A stretch of 64,000 nt of DNA. It comes from Gaetbulibacter sp. 4G1 (GTDB taxonomy: Bacteria; Bacteroidota; Bacteroidia; Flavobacteriales; Flavobacteriaceae). Location: assembly GCF_002741945.1 (NCBI RefSeq), contig NZ_MDVN01000022.1:620001-684000 (forward strand), read 5' to 3'. Both the position numbers and the translations under genes were made by a program. Positions 8,158 through 13,579 of this stretch are shown piece after piece (the stretch's first letter is position 1; each line of letters starts with the position of its first letter). The notes under the pieces are model-generated. The model did not search any database and was not told the origin of the DNA. It saw only the letters and a list, made by a program, of their open reading frames with translations.

Positions 8158-9852
8158 CTATGCTTTAATATCTCTTAGTTTAAGTTGAAGCGTTACCTTG
8201 CCTTTCCATTCATTATCATCAATTGAATATACAGCATTGAATGGTTTTCTGCCTGAAATTAACTCTAGCTTATCACCCATACCAAACCCAATACAAACAA
8301 TACTTTTAGAAGTATCTGTTTGTGTTGCTGTTAAGCGCAAATGAGTTTTTTCTGCTCCTACACACTTTCCGTAACCTGTATCTATTAAGTTTTCAGTCAT
8401 AAACACGGGCGTCATATTTTCAGGCCCATAAGGAGCAAACTGCTTTAAAATTCTATAAAATTTTGGTGTAATATCATTTAACTCTATTTGAGCGTCAATT
8501 TTAATCTCTGGTGTTAATAAATTTCTATCAATCGTTTTTGTTACTTCATCTTCAAAAGCCTGCTTAAAAGCTTCATAATTTTCAGCTTCCAATGTTAATC
8601 CTGCTGCATATTTATGCCCTCCAAACTGTTCAATATGTTCGCTACAAGCCTCAATGGCATTATATACATCAAAACCACGAACAGAACGTGCTGAAGCTGC
8701 TAATTTTTCTCCACTTTTTGTAAATACTATCGTTGGTCTATAATAGGTTTCTGTTAATCTAGAAGCCACAATACCAATAACACCTTTATGCCAATTTTCG
8801 TCGTAAACAACAGTAGTAAGGCGGTTCTGTTCTTTTTGGTCTTCAATTTGTTTAAGAGCCTCTTCTGTAATTTGCTTATCTGTTTCACGTCTATCTAAAT
8901 TATATTCATCAATTTCAGAGGCATATTGATTCGCTTTATCATGCTCTTCTTCTGCTAATAAAGTTACCGCATAGTTACCGTGTTTCATACGTCCTGCTGC
9001 ATTAATCCTTGGTGCTACAATAAATACAACATCGGTAATGGTAAGCTCGGTTTTTTCTACTTTATCTAAAATAGCTTTTATTCCTGGTCGAGGGTTTGTA
9101 TTAATAACTTGCAAACCAAAATAAGCTAAAGCTCTATTTTCGCCGTTAATAGGAACAATATCTGCGCCAATGGCTGTAGCAACCAAATCTAAATATTCGG
9201 TTAAATCTTCAACTGTCTTTCCGTCTTTTGATGCTAATGCTTGAACCAATTTAAAGCCAACACCACAGCCACATAATTCCTTATATGGATAATTACAATC
9301 TTCTCGTTTTGGATCTAAAACCGCTGCTGCTTTTGGTATTTCGCTTCCTGGTCTGTGGTGATCGCATATAATAAAATCGATTCCTAGTTTTTTAGCATGG
9401 GCTACTTTTTCAACAGATTTAATGCCGCAATCCAAAGCTATAATAAGTGAAAAATCGTTCTCTAAAGCAAAGTTTATTCCTTTATATGATATACCGTAGC
9501 CTTCATCATATCTATTAGGAATATAAGTATGAATAAGTGGGTACTTTGTTTTCAAATAGGTAGACATTAAAGCTACAGATGTTGTCCCATCAACATCATA
9601 ATCACCATAAACCAAAATGTTTTCTTTATTGGCAATTGCTTTTTCTATTCGTGCAACAGCCAGATCCATATCTTTCATTAAAAAAGGATCGTGCAAATCG
9701 CTTAAACTTGGTCTAAAAAACGTTTTAGCTTCCTCAAAAGTTTCAACTCCACGCTGTAACAATAAATTAGCGATAGCAGCATCCACTTGAAGTGCTTTTT
9801 GCAACGCTTTAATTTTTTCGGCTTGTGGTTTAGGTTTTAAAGTCCAACGCAT
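8158..9852 (-). CDS. recJ: Single-stranded-DNA-specific exonuclease RecJ
   Basis: A 564-residue 5'-3' ssDNA exonuclease of recombination and mismatch repair. The DHH phosphoesterase motifs are present: VYGDYDVDGTTS (about residues 81-92), IIALDCGIKS, FIICDHHRPG (the DHH signature) and the DHHA1 segment FGGHKYAAGLTLE. A C-terminal OB-like domain follows (HLRLTATQTDTSKSIVCIGFG). Length is standard for RecJ. The MFS gene follows with 1 nt of spacing. Confidence 0.96.
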   Translation of the reverse strand: MRWTLKPKPQAEKIKALQKALQVDAAIANLLLQRGVETFEEAKTFFRPSLSDLHDPFLMKDMDLAVARIEKAIANKENILVYGDYDVDGTTSVALMSTYLKTKYPLIHTYIPNRYDEGYGISYKGINFALENDFSLIIALDCGIKSVEKVAHAKKLGIDFIICDHHRPGSEIPKAAAVLDPKREDCNYPYKELCGCGVGFKLVQALASKDGKTVEDLTEYLDLVATAIGADIVPINGENRALAYFGLQVINTNPRPGIKAILDKVEKTELTITDVVFIVAPRINAAGRMKHGNYAVTLLAEEEHDKANQYASEIDEYNLDRRETDKQITEEALKQIEDQKEQNRLTTVVYDENWHKGVIGIVASRLTETYYRPTIVFTKSGEKLAASARSVRGFDVYNAIEACSEHIEQFGGHKYAAGLTLEAENYEAFKQAFEDEVTKTIDRNLLTPEIKIDAQIELNDITPKFYRILKQFAPYGPENMTPVFMTENLIDTGYGKCVGAEKTHLRLTATQTDTSKSIVCIGFGMGDKLELISGRKPFNAVYSIDDNEWKGKVTLQLKLRDIKA

Positions 9853-9901
9853 TGAGGGGATGTAAAGTTTGAATTAAAAGTTCAACGAAATTTGTTACTC
9901 T

Positions 9902-10324
9902 TTATTTCTTATGAAAATAAGTTTCTATTTTTAATTCTGAAAACTGACGAAACATTTCCATAACACCACAGTATTTTTCTATAGATAAGTCAACTGCTTT
10001 TTGAAGCTTTTTTTCATTCAATTTGGCACCATAAAAATGAAAATGCATTTCTAATTTGTCATAATATTTAGGGTGCTCATCAGTTAAATTTGCATCAATA
10101 TCTATATTAAAATCATCAACATCTAACTTCATTTTTTTAATAAGAGACGCAACATCTAAACCTGAGCATCCTGCCAAAGCAGAAAGCATTAAAGCTTTTG
10201 GGCGGTAACCTTCACTTTTCCCTCCATTTTCTTCACCAGCATCAATAAATAAATTATGCCCTGACGGATTGGTGCTTTCAAATCGCATATTCCCTAACCA
10301 TTTTGTACTAACTTGATTCCCCAT
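9902..10324 (-). CDS. OsmC/Ohr family protein
   Basis: A 140-residue peroxiredoxin-like OsmC fold. The two conserved thiols are visible: MLSALAGCSGLDVASL (about residue 54) and KYCGVMEMFRQ (about residue 119). Such proteins reduce organic hydroperoxides or inorganic peroxide in the cytoplasm. The branch cannot be separated (OsmC, Ohr or YhfA-like); the sequence looks most like the YhfA-type group. It is divergent from an AhpD-like gene, so the pair may form a small peroxide-stress module. Confidence 0.85.
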   Translation of the reverse strand: MGNQVSTKWLGNMRFESTNPSGHNLFIDAGEENGGKSEGYRPKALMLSALAGCSGLDVASLIKKMKLDVDDFNIDIDANLTDEHPKYYDKLEMHFHFYGAKLNEKKLQKAVDLSIEKYCGVMEMFRQFSELKIETYFHKK

Positions 10325-10384
10325 TTTTATGAATTATTTTTTGTTTCTTGCAAGTATCAAAAATACTATTAAAAAAATAAAACT

Positions 10385-10975
10385 ATGCCTTTAGTAACAC
10401 CATTATCTGCTGATCATGATCTAGAAACCAAAGAACTCGCAGAATTCTTTAATGAAACCTTAGGGTTTTGTCCAAATTCAGTATTGACTATGCAACGCCG
10501 ACCAGCAATTAGTAAAGCATTTATAAATTTAAATAAAGCTGTTATGGCTAATGAGGGTAGGGTTACTTCGGCTTTAAAGCGCATGATTGCTTGGGTTAGT
10601 AGTAACTCAACTGGTTGTCGCTATTGTCAAGCACATGCAATACGAGCTGCCGAACGTTATGGAGCTGAACAAGAACAACTTGATAACATTTGGGAATACA
10701 GAACTCATCCTGCTTTTAGTGAAGCAGAACGTGCTGCGTTAGATTTTTCGTTACAAGCTAGTCAAGTGCCAAATGGTGTTGATGAAGAAATAAAAAAGCG
10801 TTTATACGAACACTGGAATGAAGGTGAAATTGTTGAAATGCTAGGTGTTGTTTCATTATTTGGATACTTAAATCGTTGGAACGACAGTATGGGGACTTCT
10901 ATTGAAGATGGGGCTGTAGAAAGTGGCAACCAGTATTTAGGAAAACATGGTTGGGAGAAGGGGAAGCATGTTTAA
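10385..10975 (+). CDS. AhpD-like carboxymuconolactone decarboxylase family protein
   Basis: A 196-residue all-helical protein of the peroxidase-related AhpD-like subfamily. The hallmark redox motif is seen in STGCRYCQAHAIRAAER (CxxC plus His, about residues 79-95), preceded by MIAWVSS. AhpD-like proteins use the CxxC/His site for thiol-dependent peroxide reduction. Its divergent neighbour is OsmC. It ends just before the leader-peptide region. Confidence 0.87.
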   Translation: MPLVTPLSADHDLETKELAEFFNETLGFCPNSVLTMQRRPAISKAFINLNKAVMANEGRVTSALKRMIAWVSSNSTGCRYCQAHAIRAAERYGAEQEQLDNIWEYRTHPAFSEAERAALDFSLQASQVPNGVDEEIKKRLYEHWNEGEIVEMLGVVSLFGYLNRWNDSMGTSIEDGAVESGNQYLGKHGWEKGKHV

Positions 10976-10987
10976 GAAAAAATTAAA

Positions 10988-11020
10988 TTTGCATTATATA
11001 AGATAAAAATTACATATTTG
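10988..11020 (+). promoter_or_regulatory. Promoter of the first leader (pan-amino-acid) unit
   Basis: TTTG at 10988-10991 and CATATTTG at 11013-11020 form a -33/-7 pair with 21-nt spacing, one base off the TAnnTTTG consensus. The predicted start lies only a few nucleotides before the ATG at 11030. The second leader uses the same one-base variant (CATCTTTG). Confidence 0.55.
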
Positions 11021-11029
11021 CAGCTAGAA

Positions 11030-11143
11030 ATGAAAAACACAATAGAACATATTGTACCTAAAGCACTGTTTTGCCAGTGGGATTATCGAGGAATGAACGA
11101 ATTATTCTCTCGATCAAGGACGTTATGTAGTGGTTTCAACTGA
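11030..11143 (+). CDS. 37-residue leader peptide containing all 20 amino acids
   Basis: ATG at 11030, stop TGA at 11141-11143. The first 21 codons specify 19 different amino acids, and only Ser is missing. It appears at codon 27, so the whole set of 20 is sampled. No domain is possible at this size. The frame sits between a promoter and an intrinsic terminator (11185-11215) and overlaps RNA segments able to form competing hairpins, as expected for a regulatory leader whose translation is what matters, not the product. Inference: it senses shortage of any charged tRNA, in contrast to classical leaders that are rich in one amino acid. Confidence 0.7.
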   Translation: MKNTIEHIVPKALFCQWDYRGMNELFSRSRTLCSGFN

Positions 11144-11215
11144 TTTTATATAAAATAAAAACTAAGAAAATCTATAATTATAATAAGCGTCCAAGAAACT
11201 GGACGCTTTTTTTAT
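11085..11215 (+). terminator. Attenuator 1: competing hairpins ending in an intrinsic terminator
   Basis: The terminator is AAGCGTCC (11185-11192) with GGACGCTT (11201-11208), followed by a T run. The left arm can instead pair with GGACGTT (11118-11124), opposite AGCGTCC (11186-11192): 7 bp including one G-U, an antiterminator. That segment abuts a further hairpin, ATCGAG (11085-11090) with CTCGAT (11109-11114). All of the competing left-hand segments lie inside the leader reading frame, so ribosome position should choose the fold. The terminator is clear; the regulatory reading is inferred. Confidence 0.7.
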
Positions 11216-11399
11216 GAAAAAAATTAAAATAATTTGAATATAAATTTTAAAAACTAAAATAATAAGTATTGAAGGATAAGCAACTGGTGGACAGACTTTT
11301 GCCATTAATCTTGATAATCTGCAAAAATGCGGGCAGGAAATTCTTTGTTTAAATTTTAACACAACTAATTGATTATCAATAAATTAAATTAAAATTTTA
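11216..11399. other. Unassigned spacer between the two attenuator units
   Basis: Very AT-rich apart from about 11270-11345. That island contains a possible 27-residue frame from TTG 11269 to TAA 11352 and a hairpin TTTTGC/GCAAAA around 11298-11325. It could be a third short peptide, part of a small RNA that is expressed when terminator 1 is read through, or a remnant. I cannot assign it. Confidence 0.3.
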
Positions 11400-11430
11400 T
11401 TTGTTTATTTAAAAAATGTTTTCATCTTTG
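11400..11430 (+). promoter_or_regulatory. Promoter of the second leader / TPR-tRNA array operon
   Basis: TTTG at 11400-11403 and CATCTTTG at 11423-11430, spacing 19 nt, fit the Bacteroidota -33/-7 layout with one mismatch in the -7 element. Transcription would begin near 11437, about 50 nt before the second leader start codon. Confidence 0.6.
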
Positions 11431-11481
11431 CACCGCAGTTTTAAATAACTACTGCACAAAAAATTTAATAATTAAAAACAA

Positions 11482-11618
11482 GAAGCCATGTTAAAACATA
11501 ATGTACCCTTTCAGAGTATATATAGTGATCTTGAATCACTCATGAGGCTTCGGTGTTTTCTGTAGATTAACTTTCCAGAAAAAAAATCCGAAGCATACAA
11601 ACTGTTTCGGATTTTTTT
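11482..11618 (+). terminator. Attenuator 2: three-state leader RNA with intrinsic terminator
   Basis: Segments: 1 GAAGCC (11482-11487), 2 GGCTTCGG (11546-11553), 3 CCGAAGC (11588-11594), 4 TTCGGATTTT (11606-11615). Pairing 1:2 is 6 bp and 2:3 (GCTTCGG with CCGAAGC) is 7 bp. Pairing 3:4 (AAAATCCGAA with TTCGGATTTT, extending to 12 A-T/G-C pairs, then T's) is the terminator. The 2:3 and 3:4 pairings exclude each other. Downstream in the same direction are the TPR gene, the tRNA array and the slipin gene, the presumed regulated operon. Confidence 0.8.
11488..11565 (+). CDS. 25-residue leader peptide, second unit
   Basis: ATG at 11488, stop TAG at 11563-11565. Its 25 codons cover 16 different amino acids (Met, Leu, Lys, His, Asn, Val, Pro, Phe, Gln, Ser, Ile, Tyr, Asp, Glu, Arg, Cys). 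The start codon lies directly after segment 1 of the attenuator (GAAGCC) and the antiterminator segment lies in its last codons. A ribosome reaching the stop codon would cover that segment, while one stalled earlier would leave it free. This is the logic of a transcription-attenuation leader, here with broad rather than single amino-acid content. It is probably not a functional polypeptide. Confidence 0.68.
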   Translation: MLKHNVPFQSIYSDLESLMRLRCFL

Positions 11619-11714
11619 ATTCCAAAAATTTAAGAATACATAAATCTGATTTGGTTTTAAGAGCCCGCAAAATGTGTGCCTTTAAAACAGAATAATTTAT
11701 TGAATAAAACGAAA

Positions 11715-12245
11715 ATGGAAAATAATTTACATAACAACTATTTGTTTAAGGCTTTAGACGCTTATCCGTATGAGTTAGAAGAAACTCTAGAGGCTTTACA
11801 CTATGCTTTATCATACAACGCTAAAGACGCACAGGCTCTTTGTTTAATGGGACGTGTGTATTCTGAGCAACTGAAAGACTACGAGACTGCGAAACAATAT
11901 TTCGCAGAAGCTGTGGCTCAACATATGGAAATGCCAAAAACATATCCATTCTATGTTCAAACACTTTTATGGAATAATGACTATGATGAAGCTGATAAGT
12001 TGATTGCTTTTGCACTAACTGTAAAAGGTACTGATAAGGCTTTGTTGCAATTATTACAAGGTATTTTACTTGAAAAACAAGACAAATACAAAGCAGCGAT
12101 TAAACTATTAAAGGCGGCTAATAAAACAGCAACAAACAACTGTTTTATTGAGTACGTAAATAATGAAATATCTAGAGTTAAAAAGAAAATAAAGCCTAGA
12201 AAGAAAAAGAAAAGAAAGTCTAATAAAAAAAGAAAGGAGAAGTAA
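11715..12245 (+). CDS. TPR-repeat protein with a strongly basic C-terminal tail
   Basis: I start it at ATG 11715 (176 residues); a GTG frame from 11676 is open but adds a non-TPR stretch. About three tetratricopeptide helix pairs are visible: ALDAYPYELEETLEALHYAL, AKDAQALCLMGRVYSEQLKD with YETAKQYFAEAV, and ALLQLLQGILLEKQDKYKAA. The last 24 residues are mostly Lys and Arg (KKKIKPRKKKKRKS and so on), which suggests binding to RNA or the ribosome. No signal peptide, so cytoplasmic. It is the first gene after attenuator 2, and its stop lies 31 nt before tRNA-Tyr. Inference: an RNA-binding partner or chaperone for the array tRNAs. The function is not known from family data. Confidence 0.8.
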   Translation: MENNLHNNYLFKALDAYPYELEETLEALHYALSYNAKDAQALCLMGRVYSEQLKDYETAKQYFAEAVAQHMEMPKTYPFYVQTLLWNNDYDEADKLIAFALTVKGTDKALLQLLQGILLEKQDKYKAAIKLLKAANKTATNNCFIEYVNNEISRVKKKIKPRKKKKRKSNKKRKEK

Positions 12246-12246
12246 A

Positions 12247-12273
12247 AAATCGGCAAACTTGGTTTGCCGATTT
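12247..12273 (+). terminator. Perfect 12-bp hairpin between the TPR gene and the tRNA array
   Basis: AATCGGCAAAC and GTTTGCCGATT flank a 3-nt loop (TTG). The following T tract is only three T's, so termination would be weak. It ends 3 nt before tRNA-Tyr and could instead protect the mRNA 3' end or guide processing of the first tRNA. Confidence 0.6.
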
Positions 12274-12276
12274 AAT

Positions 12277-12360
12277 GGGAATTCGTCAACGTTGGAGAGT
12301 TGATGCAGATTGTAAACCTGCCGCTTAAATGCTAAGAAAGTTCGAATCTTTCAGTTCCCA
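12277..12360 (+). tRNA. Array tRNA 1: tRNA-Tyr(GTA)
   Basis: 84 nt. Acceptor GGGAATT/AGTTCCC, D-stem TCAAC/GTTGA, anticodon loop TTGTAAA (GTA), a longer variable region as expected for tyrosine, and T-arm GAAAG-TTCGAAT-CTTTC. The top anticodon-stem pair is A-C. Discriminator A. Confidence 0.85.
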
Positions 12361-12372
12361 CAAGTATATGTT

Positions 12373-12445
12373 GACAAGGTGGCTGAATGGCTAAGGCTAC
12401 AGATTGCAAATCTGTTATTTATGAGTTCGATTCTCATCCTTGTCT
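12373..12445 (+). tRNA. Array tRNA 2: tRNA-Cys(GCA)
   Basis: Acceptor GACAAGG/CCTTGTC, anticodon arm ACAGA-TTGCAAA-TCTGT with anticodon GCA, T-loop TTCGATT. The discriminator base T is the identity base of cysteine tRNAs, which supports a functional origin. Confidence 0.88.
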
Positions 12446-12452
12446 CAAAAAT

Positions 12453-12524
12453 GATATTGTAGCTCAATGGTAGAGCAAGTAGCTGTTAACTACTAGGCTG
12501 AAAGTTCGAATCTTTCCAATATCG
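12453..12524 (+). tRNA. Array tRNA 3: tRNA-Asn(GTT)
   Basis: Acceptor GATATTG/CAATATC, D-stem GCTC/GAGC, anticodon arm AGTAG-CTGTTAA-CTACT (GTT), T-arm GAAAG-TTCGAAT-CTTTC. Discriminator G as in asparagine tRNAs. Confidence 0.88.
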
Positions 12525-12532
12525 CAAATTAT

Positions 12533-12605
12533 AGTACCGTAGTTCAATGGCTAGAATGCTCGACTGTCTATCGAGAAGTTGCGAGTTCGAATCTCGTCGG
12601 TACTG
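12533..12605 (+). tRNA. Array tRNA 4: tRNA-Asp(GTC)
   Basis: Acceptor AGTACCG/CGGTACT (first pair A-T), D-stem GTTC/GAAT, anticodon arm CTCGA-CTGTCTA-TCGAG (GTC), T-loop TTCGAAT. Discriminator G, the aspartate identity base. Confidence 0.87.
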
Positions 12606-12610
12606 CAAAT

Positions 12611-12683
12611 GCTCTATTAGCATAGTGGTTTAGTGCATCTGGTTTTCTCCCAGAAGACAAGGGTTCGATTCCCTTATAGAGTA
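12611..12683 (+). tRNA. Array tRNA 5: tRNA-Glu(TTC)
   Basis: Acceptor GCTCTAT/ATAGAGT with a G1-U72 wobble, anticodon arm TCTGG-TTTTCTC-CCAGA, anticodon TTC. Positions 37 and 38 are T and C, unusual for this isotype. D-stem is only 3 bp (GCA/TGC). T-loop TTCGATT. Confidence 0.82.
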
Positions 12684-12689
12684 CAATAA

Positions 12690-12762
12690 TGAGGCATAGC
12701 TCAGTGGTAAGAGTGTCACGTTTACATCGTGAAAGTCATAGGTTCGAATCCTATTGTCTCAA
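12690..12762 (+). tRNA. Array tRNA 6: tRNA-Val(TAC)
   Basis: Acceptor TGAGGCA/TGTCTCA (one G-U), D-stem GCTC/GAGT, anticodon arm TCACG-TTTACAT-CGTGA (TAC), T-arm ATAGG-TTCGAAT-CCTAT. Discriminator A. Confidence 0.85.
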
Positions 12763-12768
12763 CAAAAT

Positions 12769-12841
12769 TGAGGTATAGCTTAATTGTTAAAGCACCGAGC
12801 TTTTAACTCGGGTGATTTAGGTTCAACTCCTAATACCTCAA
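12769..12841 (+). tRNA. Array tRNA 7: tRNA-Lys(TTT)
   Basis: Acceptor TGAGGTA/TACCTCA, anticodon arm CCGAG-CTTTTAA-CTCGG (TTT). The D-loop AATTGTTA lacks the GG pair and the T-loop is TTCAACT, so the usual D-loop/T-loop contact is altered on both sides. Confidence 0.82.
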
Positions 12842-12847
12842 CAACAT

Positions 12848-12920
12848 GCAGGAATGGCGAAATGGCAAACGCACTCGACTTAGAATTGAGAAACTGGGAG
12901 TTCGAATCTCTCTTCCTGTA
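12848..12920 (+). tRNA. Array tRNA 8: tRNA-Leu(TAG) with a short variable loop
   Basis: Acceptor GCAGGAA/TTCCTGT (G1-U72), D-stem GCG/CGC, anticodon arm CTCGA-CTTAGAA-TTGAG (TAG), T-loop TTCGAAT. The variable region is only AAACT (5 nt), whereas bacterial leucine tRNAs normally have a long variable arm. Confidence 0.8.
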
Positions 12921-12921
12921 C

Positions 12922-12985
12922 GAAGTAAGGAAGAAGATAAGAAGTTTATGCTGAGCGAAGTCGAAGTAAATCTCTCTTCCTGTAC
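12922..12985 (+). repeat. Insertion that duplicates the 3' end of tRNA-Leu(TAG)
   Basis: Between tRNAs 8 and 9, about 60 nt ends with a second copy of ATCTCTCTTCCTGTAC, the 3' end of tRNA 8. The inserted part contains GCTGAGCGAAGTCGAAG, which I recognise as a short dispersed flavobacterial repeat. It looks like a small insertion at the tRNA 3' end. Confidence 0.6.
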
Positions 12986-12991
12986 CATGAT

Positions 12992-13065
12992 GCTCCACTA
13001 GCCCAACTGGGAGAGGCAACAGTTTTAAGCGCTGTTAAGTCCAAGTTCGAATCTTGGGTGGAGTA
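12992..13065 (+). tRNA. Array tRNA 9: tRNA-Leu(TAA) with a short variable loop
   Basis: Acceptor GCTCCAC/GTGGAGT (G1-U72), D-stem GCC/GGC, anticodon arm ACAGT-TTTAAGC-GCTGT (TAA, G37), T-arm CCAAG-TTCGAAT-CTTGG. Variable region TAAGT, 5 nt, again atypical for leucine. Confidence 0.8.
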
Positions 13066-13070
13066 CACAT

Positions 13071-13143
13071 AAGCTTATGGTGTAATTGGATAGCACTCAA
13101 GAATACGACTCTTGAAGTATGGGTTCGAGTCCTGTTAAGCTTA
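13071..13143 (+). tRNA. Array tRNA 10: tRNA-Arg(ACG)
   Basis: Acceptor AAGCTTA/TAAGCTT, D-stem GTG/CAC, anticodon arm CAAGA-ATACGAC-TCTTG (ACG), T-loop TTCGAGT. Positions 32 and 38 (A and C) differ from the usual pyrimidine/A. Discriminator A. Confidence 0.8.
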
Positions 13144-13155
13144 CTAAAATAAAGA

Positions 13156-13225
13156 GTATCTATAGTGTAATGGCTCGCACGGGAGGTAAATCCACCCAGA
13201 TCAAGTTCGAATCTTGATAGATACT
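13156..13225 (+). tRNA. Array tRNA 11: tRNA-like, anticodon not assignable
   Basis: Acceptor GTATCTA/TAGATAC (extendable by two pairs), D-stem GTG/CAC, T-arm TCAAG-TTCGAAT-CTTGA. The anticodon arm GGGAGG-TAAAT-CCACCC has an internal A-A mismatch. Depending on the register it reads AAA, TCC or no normal loop. The T discriminator would suit glycine. 70 nt long. Confidence 0.7.
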
Positions 13226-13234
13226 CAAAAAACT

Positions 13235-13361
13235 GGAACAGTAGCAAAGTTGGTCAATGCACCAGATTGAAATGAGTTTACGAATTCAACGAAACCTATT
13301 TATTAAATAGAATTCAGTGAGTTAAACTCTGGCGATATAGGTTCGAATCCTGTCTGTTCCA
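13235..13361 (+). tRNA. Array tRNA 12: tRNA-Phe(GAA) interrupted by about 54 nt in the anticodon loop
   Basis: Acceptor GGAACAG/CTGTTCC, D-stem GCA/TGC, anticodon stem CCAGA/TCTGG, T-arm ATAGG-TTCGAAT-CCTGT and discriminator A are all intact. The loop begins TTGAAA (anticodon GAA) and continues for about 54 extra nt (13273-13326) before closing. The insert folds on itself: GAGTTTA with TAAACTC, GAATTC with GAATTC, CTATTT with AAATAG. It is far too short for a group I intron. Either it is removed by an unknown route or the RNA is used as an elongated hairpin. Confidence 0.75.
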
Positions 13362-13367
13362 CAACAT

Positions 13368-13573
13368 ACCTCTTTAGCTTAAAAGGAAGAGCTGCGGAAA
13401 AAGATTTTGATTCGTTACCGTGGAGTGATAGGATGATGTGGTTGGTGGCGCGCCTGCCAATGACTAGGTTTTGCAGAAGCACCGAAATACACAGGATGTA
13501 AAGTAGGGAAGCGCATTTAGAGCCTATCTGTTCGCGTCCTGCGAAAGTGCCAGTTCGAATCTGGTAAGAGGTA
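13368..13573 (+). tRNA. Array tRNA 13: tRNA-like RNA with about 140 nt inserted in the anticodon region
   Basis: Acceptor ACCTCTT/AAGAGGT (7 bp), D-stem GCTT/GAGC and T-arm GCCAG-TTCGAAT-CTGGT are complete, discriminator A. From about 13394 to 13542 the anticodon arm is replaced by a more GC-rich segment. Possible stems there are TTGG-GGC/GCC-CCAA (13442-13460), GATAGG (13427-13432) with CCTATC (13523-13528), and CAGGA (13492-13496) with TCCTG (13537-13541). The anticodon cannot be read. No group I intron core was recognised. Confidence 0.65.
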
Positions 13574-13579
13574 CAATAT

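Noticed and set aside
11162-11362. Minus-strand 66-codon frame across the leader spacer
   Set aside because: It covers terminator 1 and AT-rich spacer, with no recognisable protein features; likely chance.
12780-13247. Minus-strand frames of 70-79 codons within the tRNA array
   Set aside because: They are antisense to folded tRNAs and contain residues typical of translated tRNA sequence; not genes.
13368-13573. Group I intron in tRNA 13
   Set aside because: The insert (about 140 nt) is shorter than known bacterial group I introns and I could not find the P3-P7 core elements.
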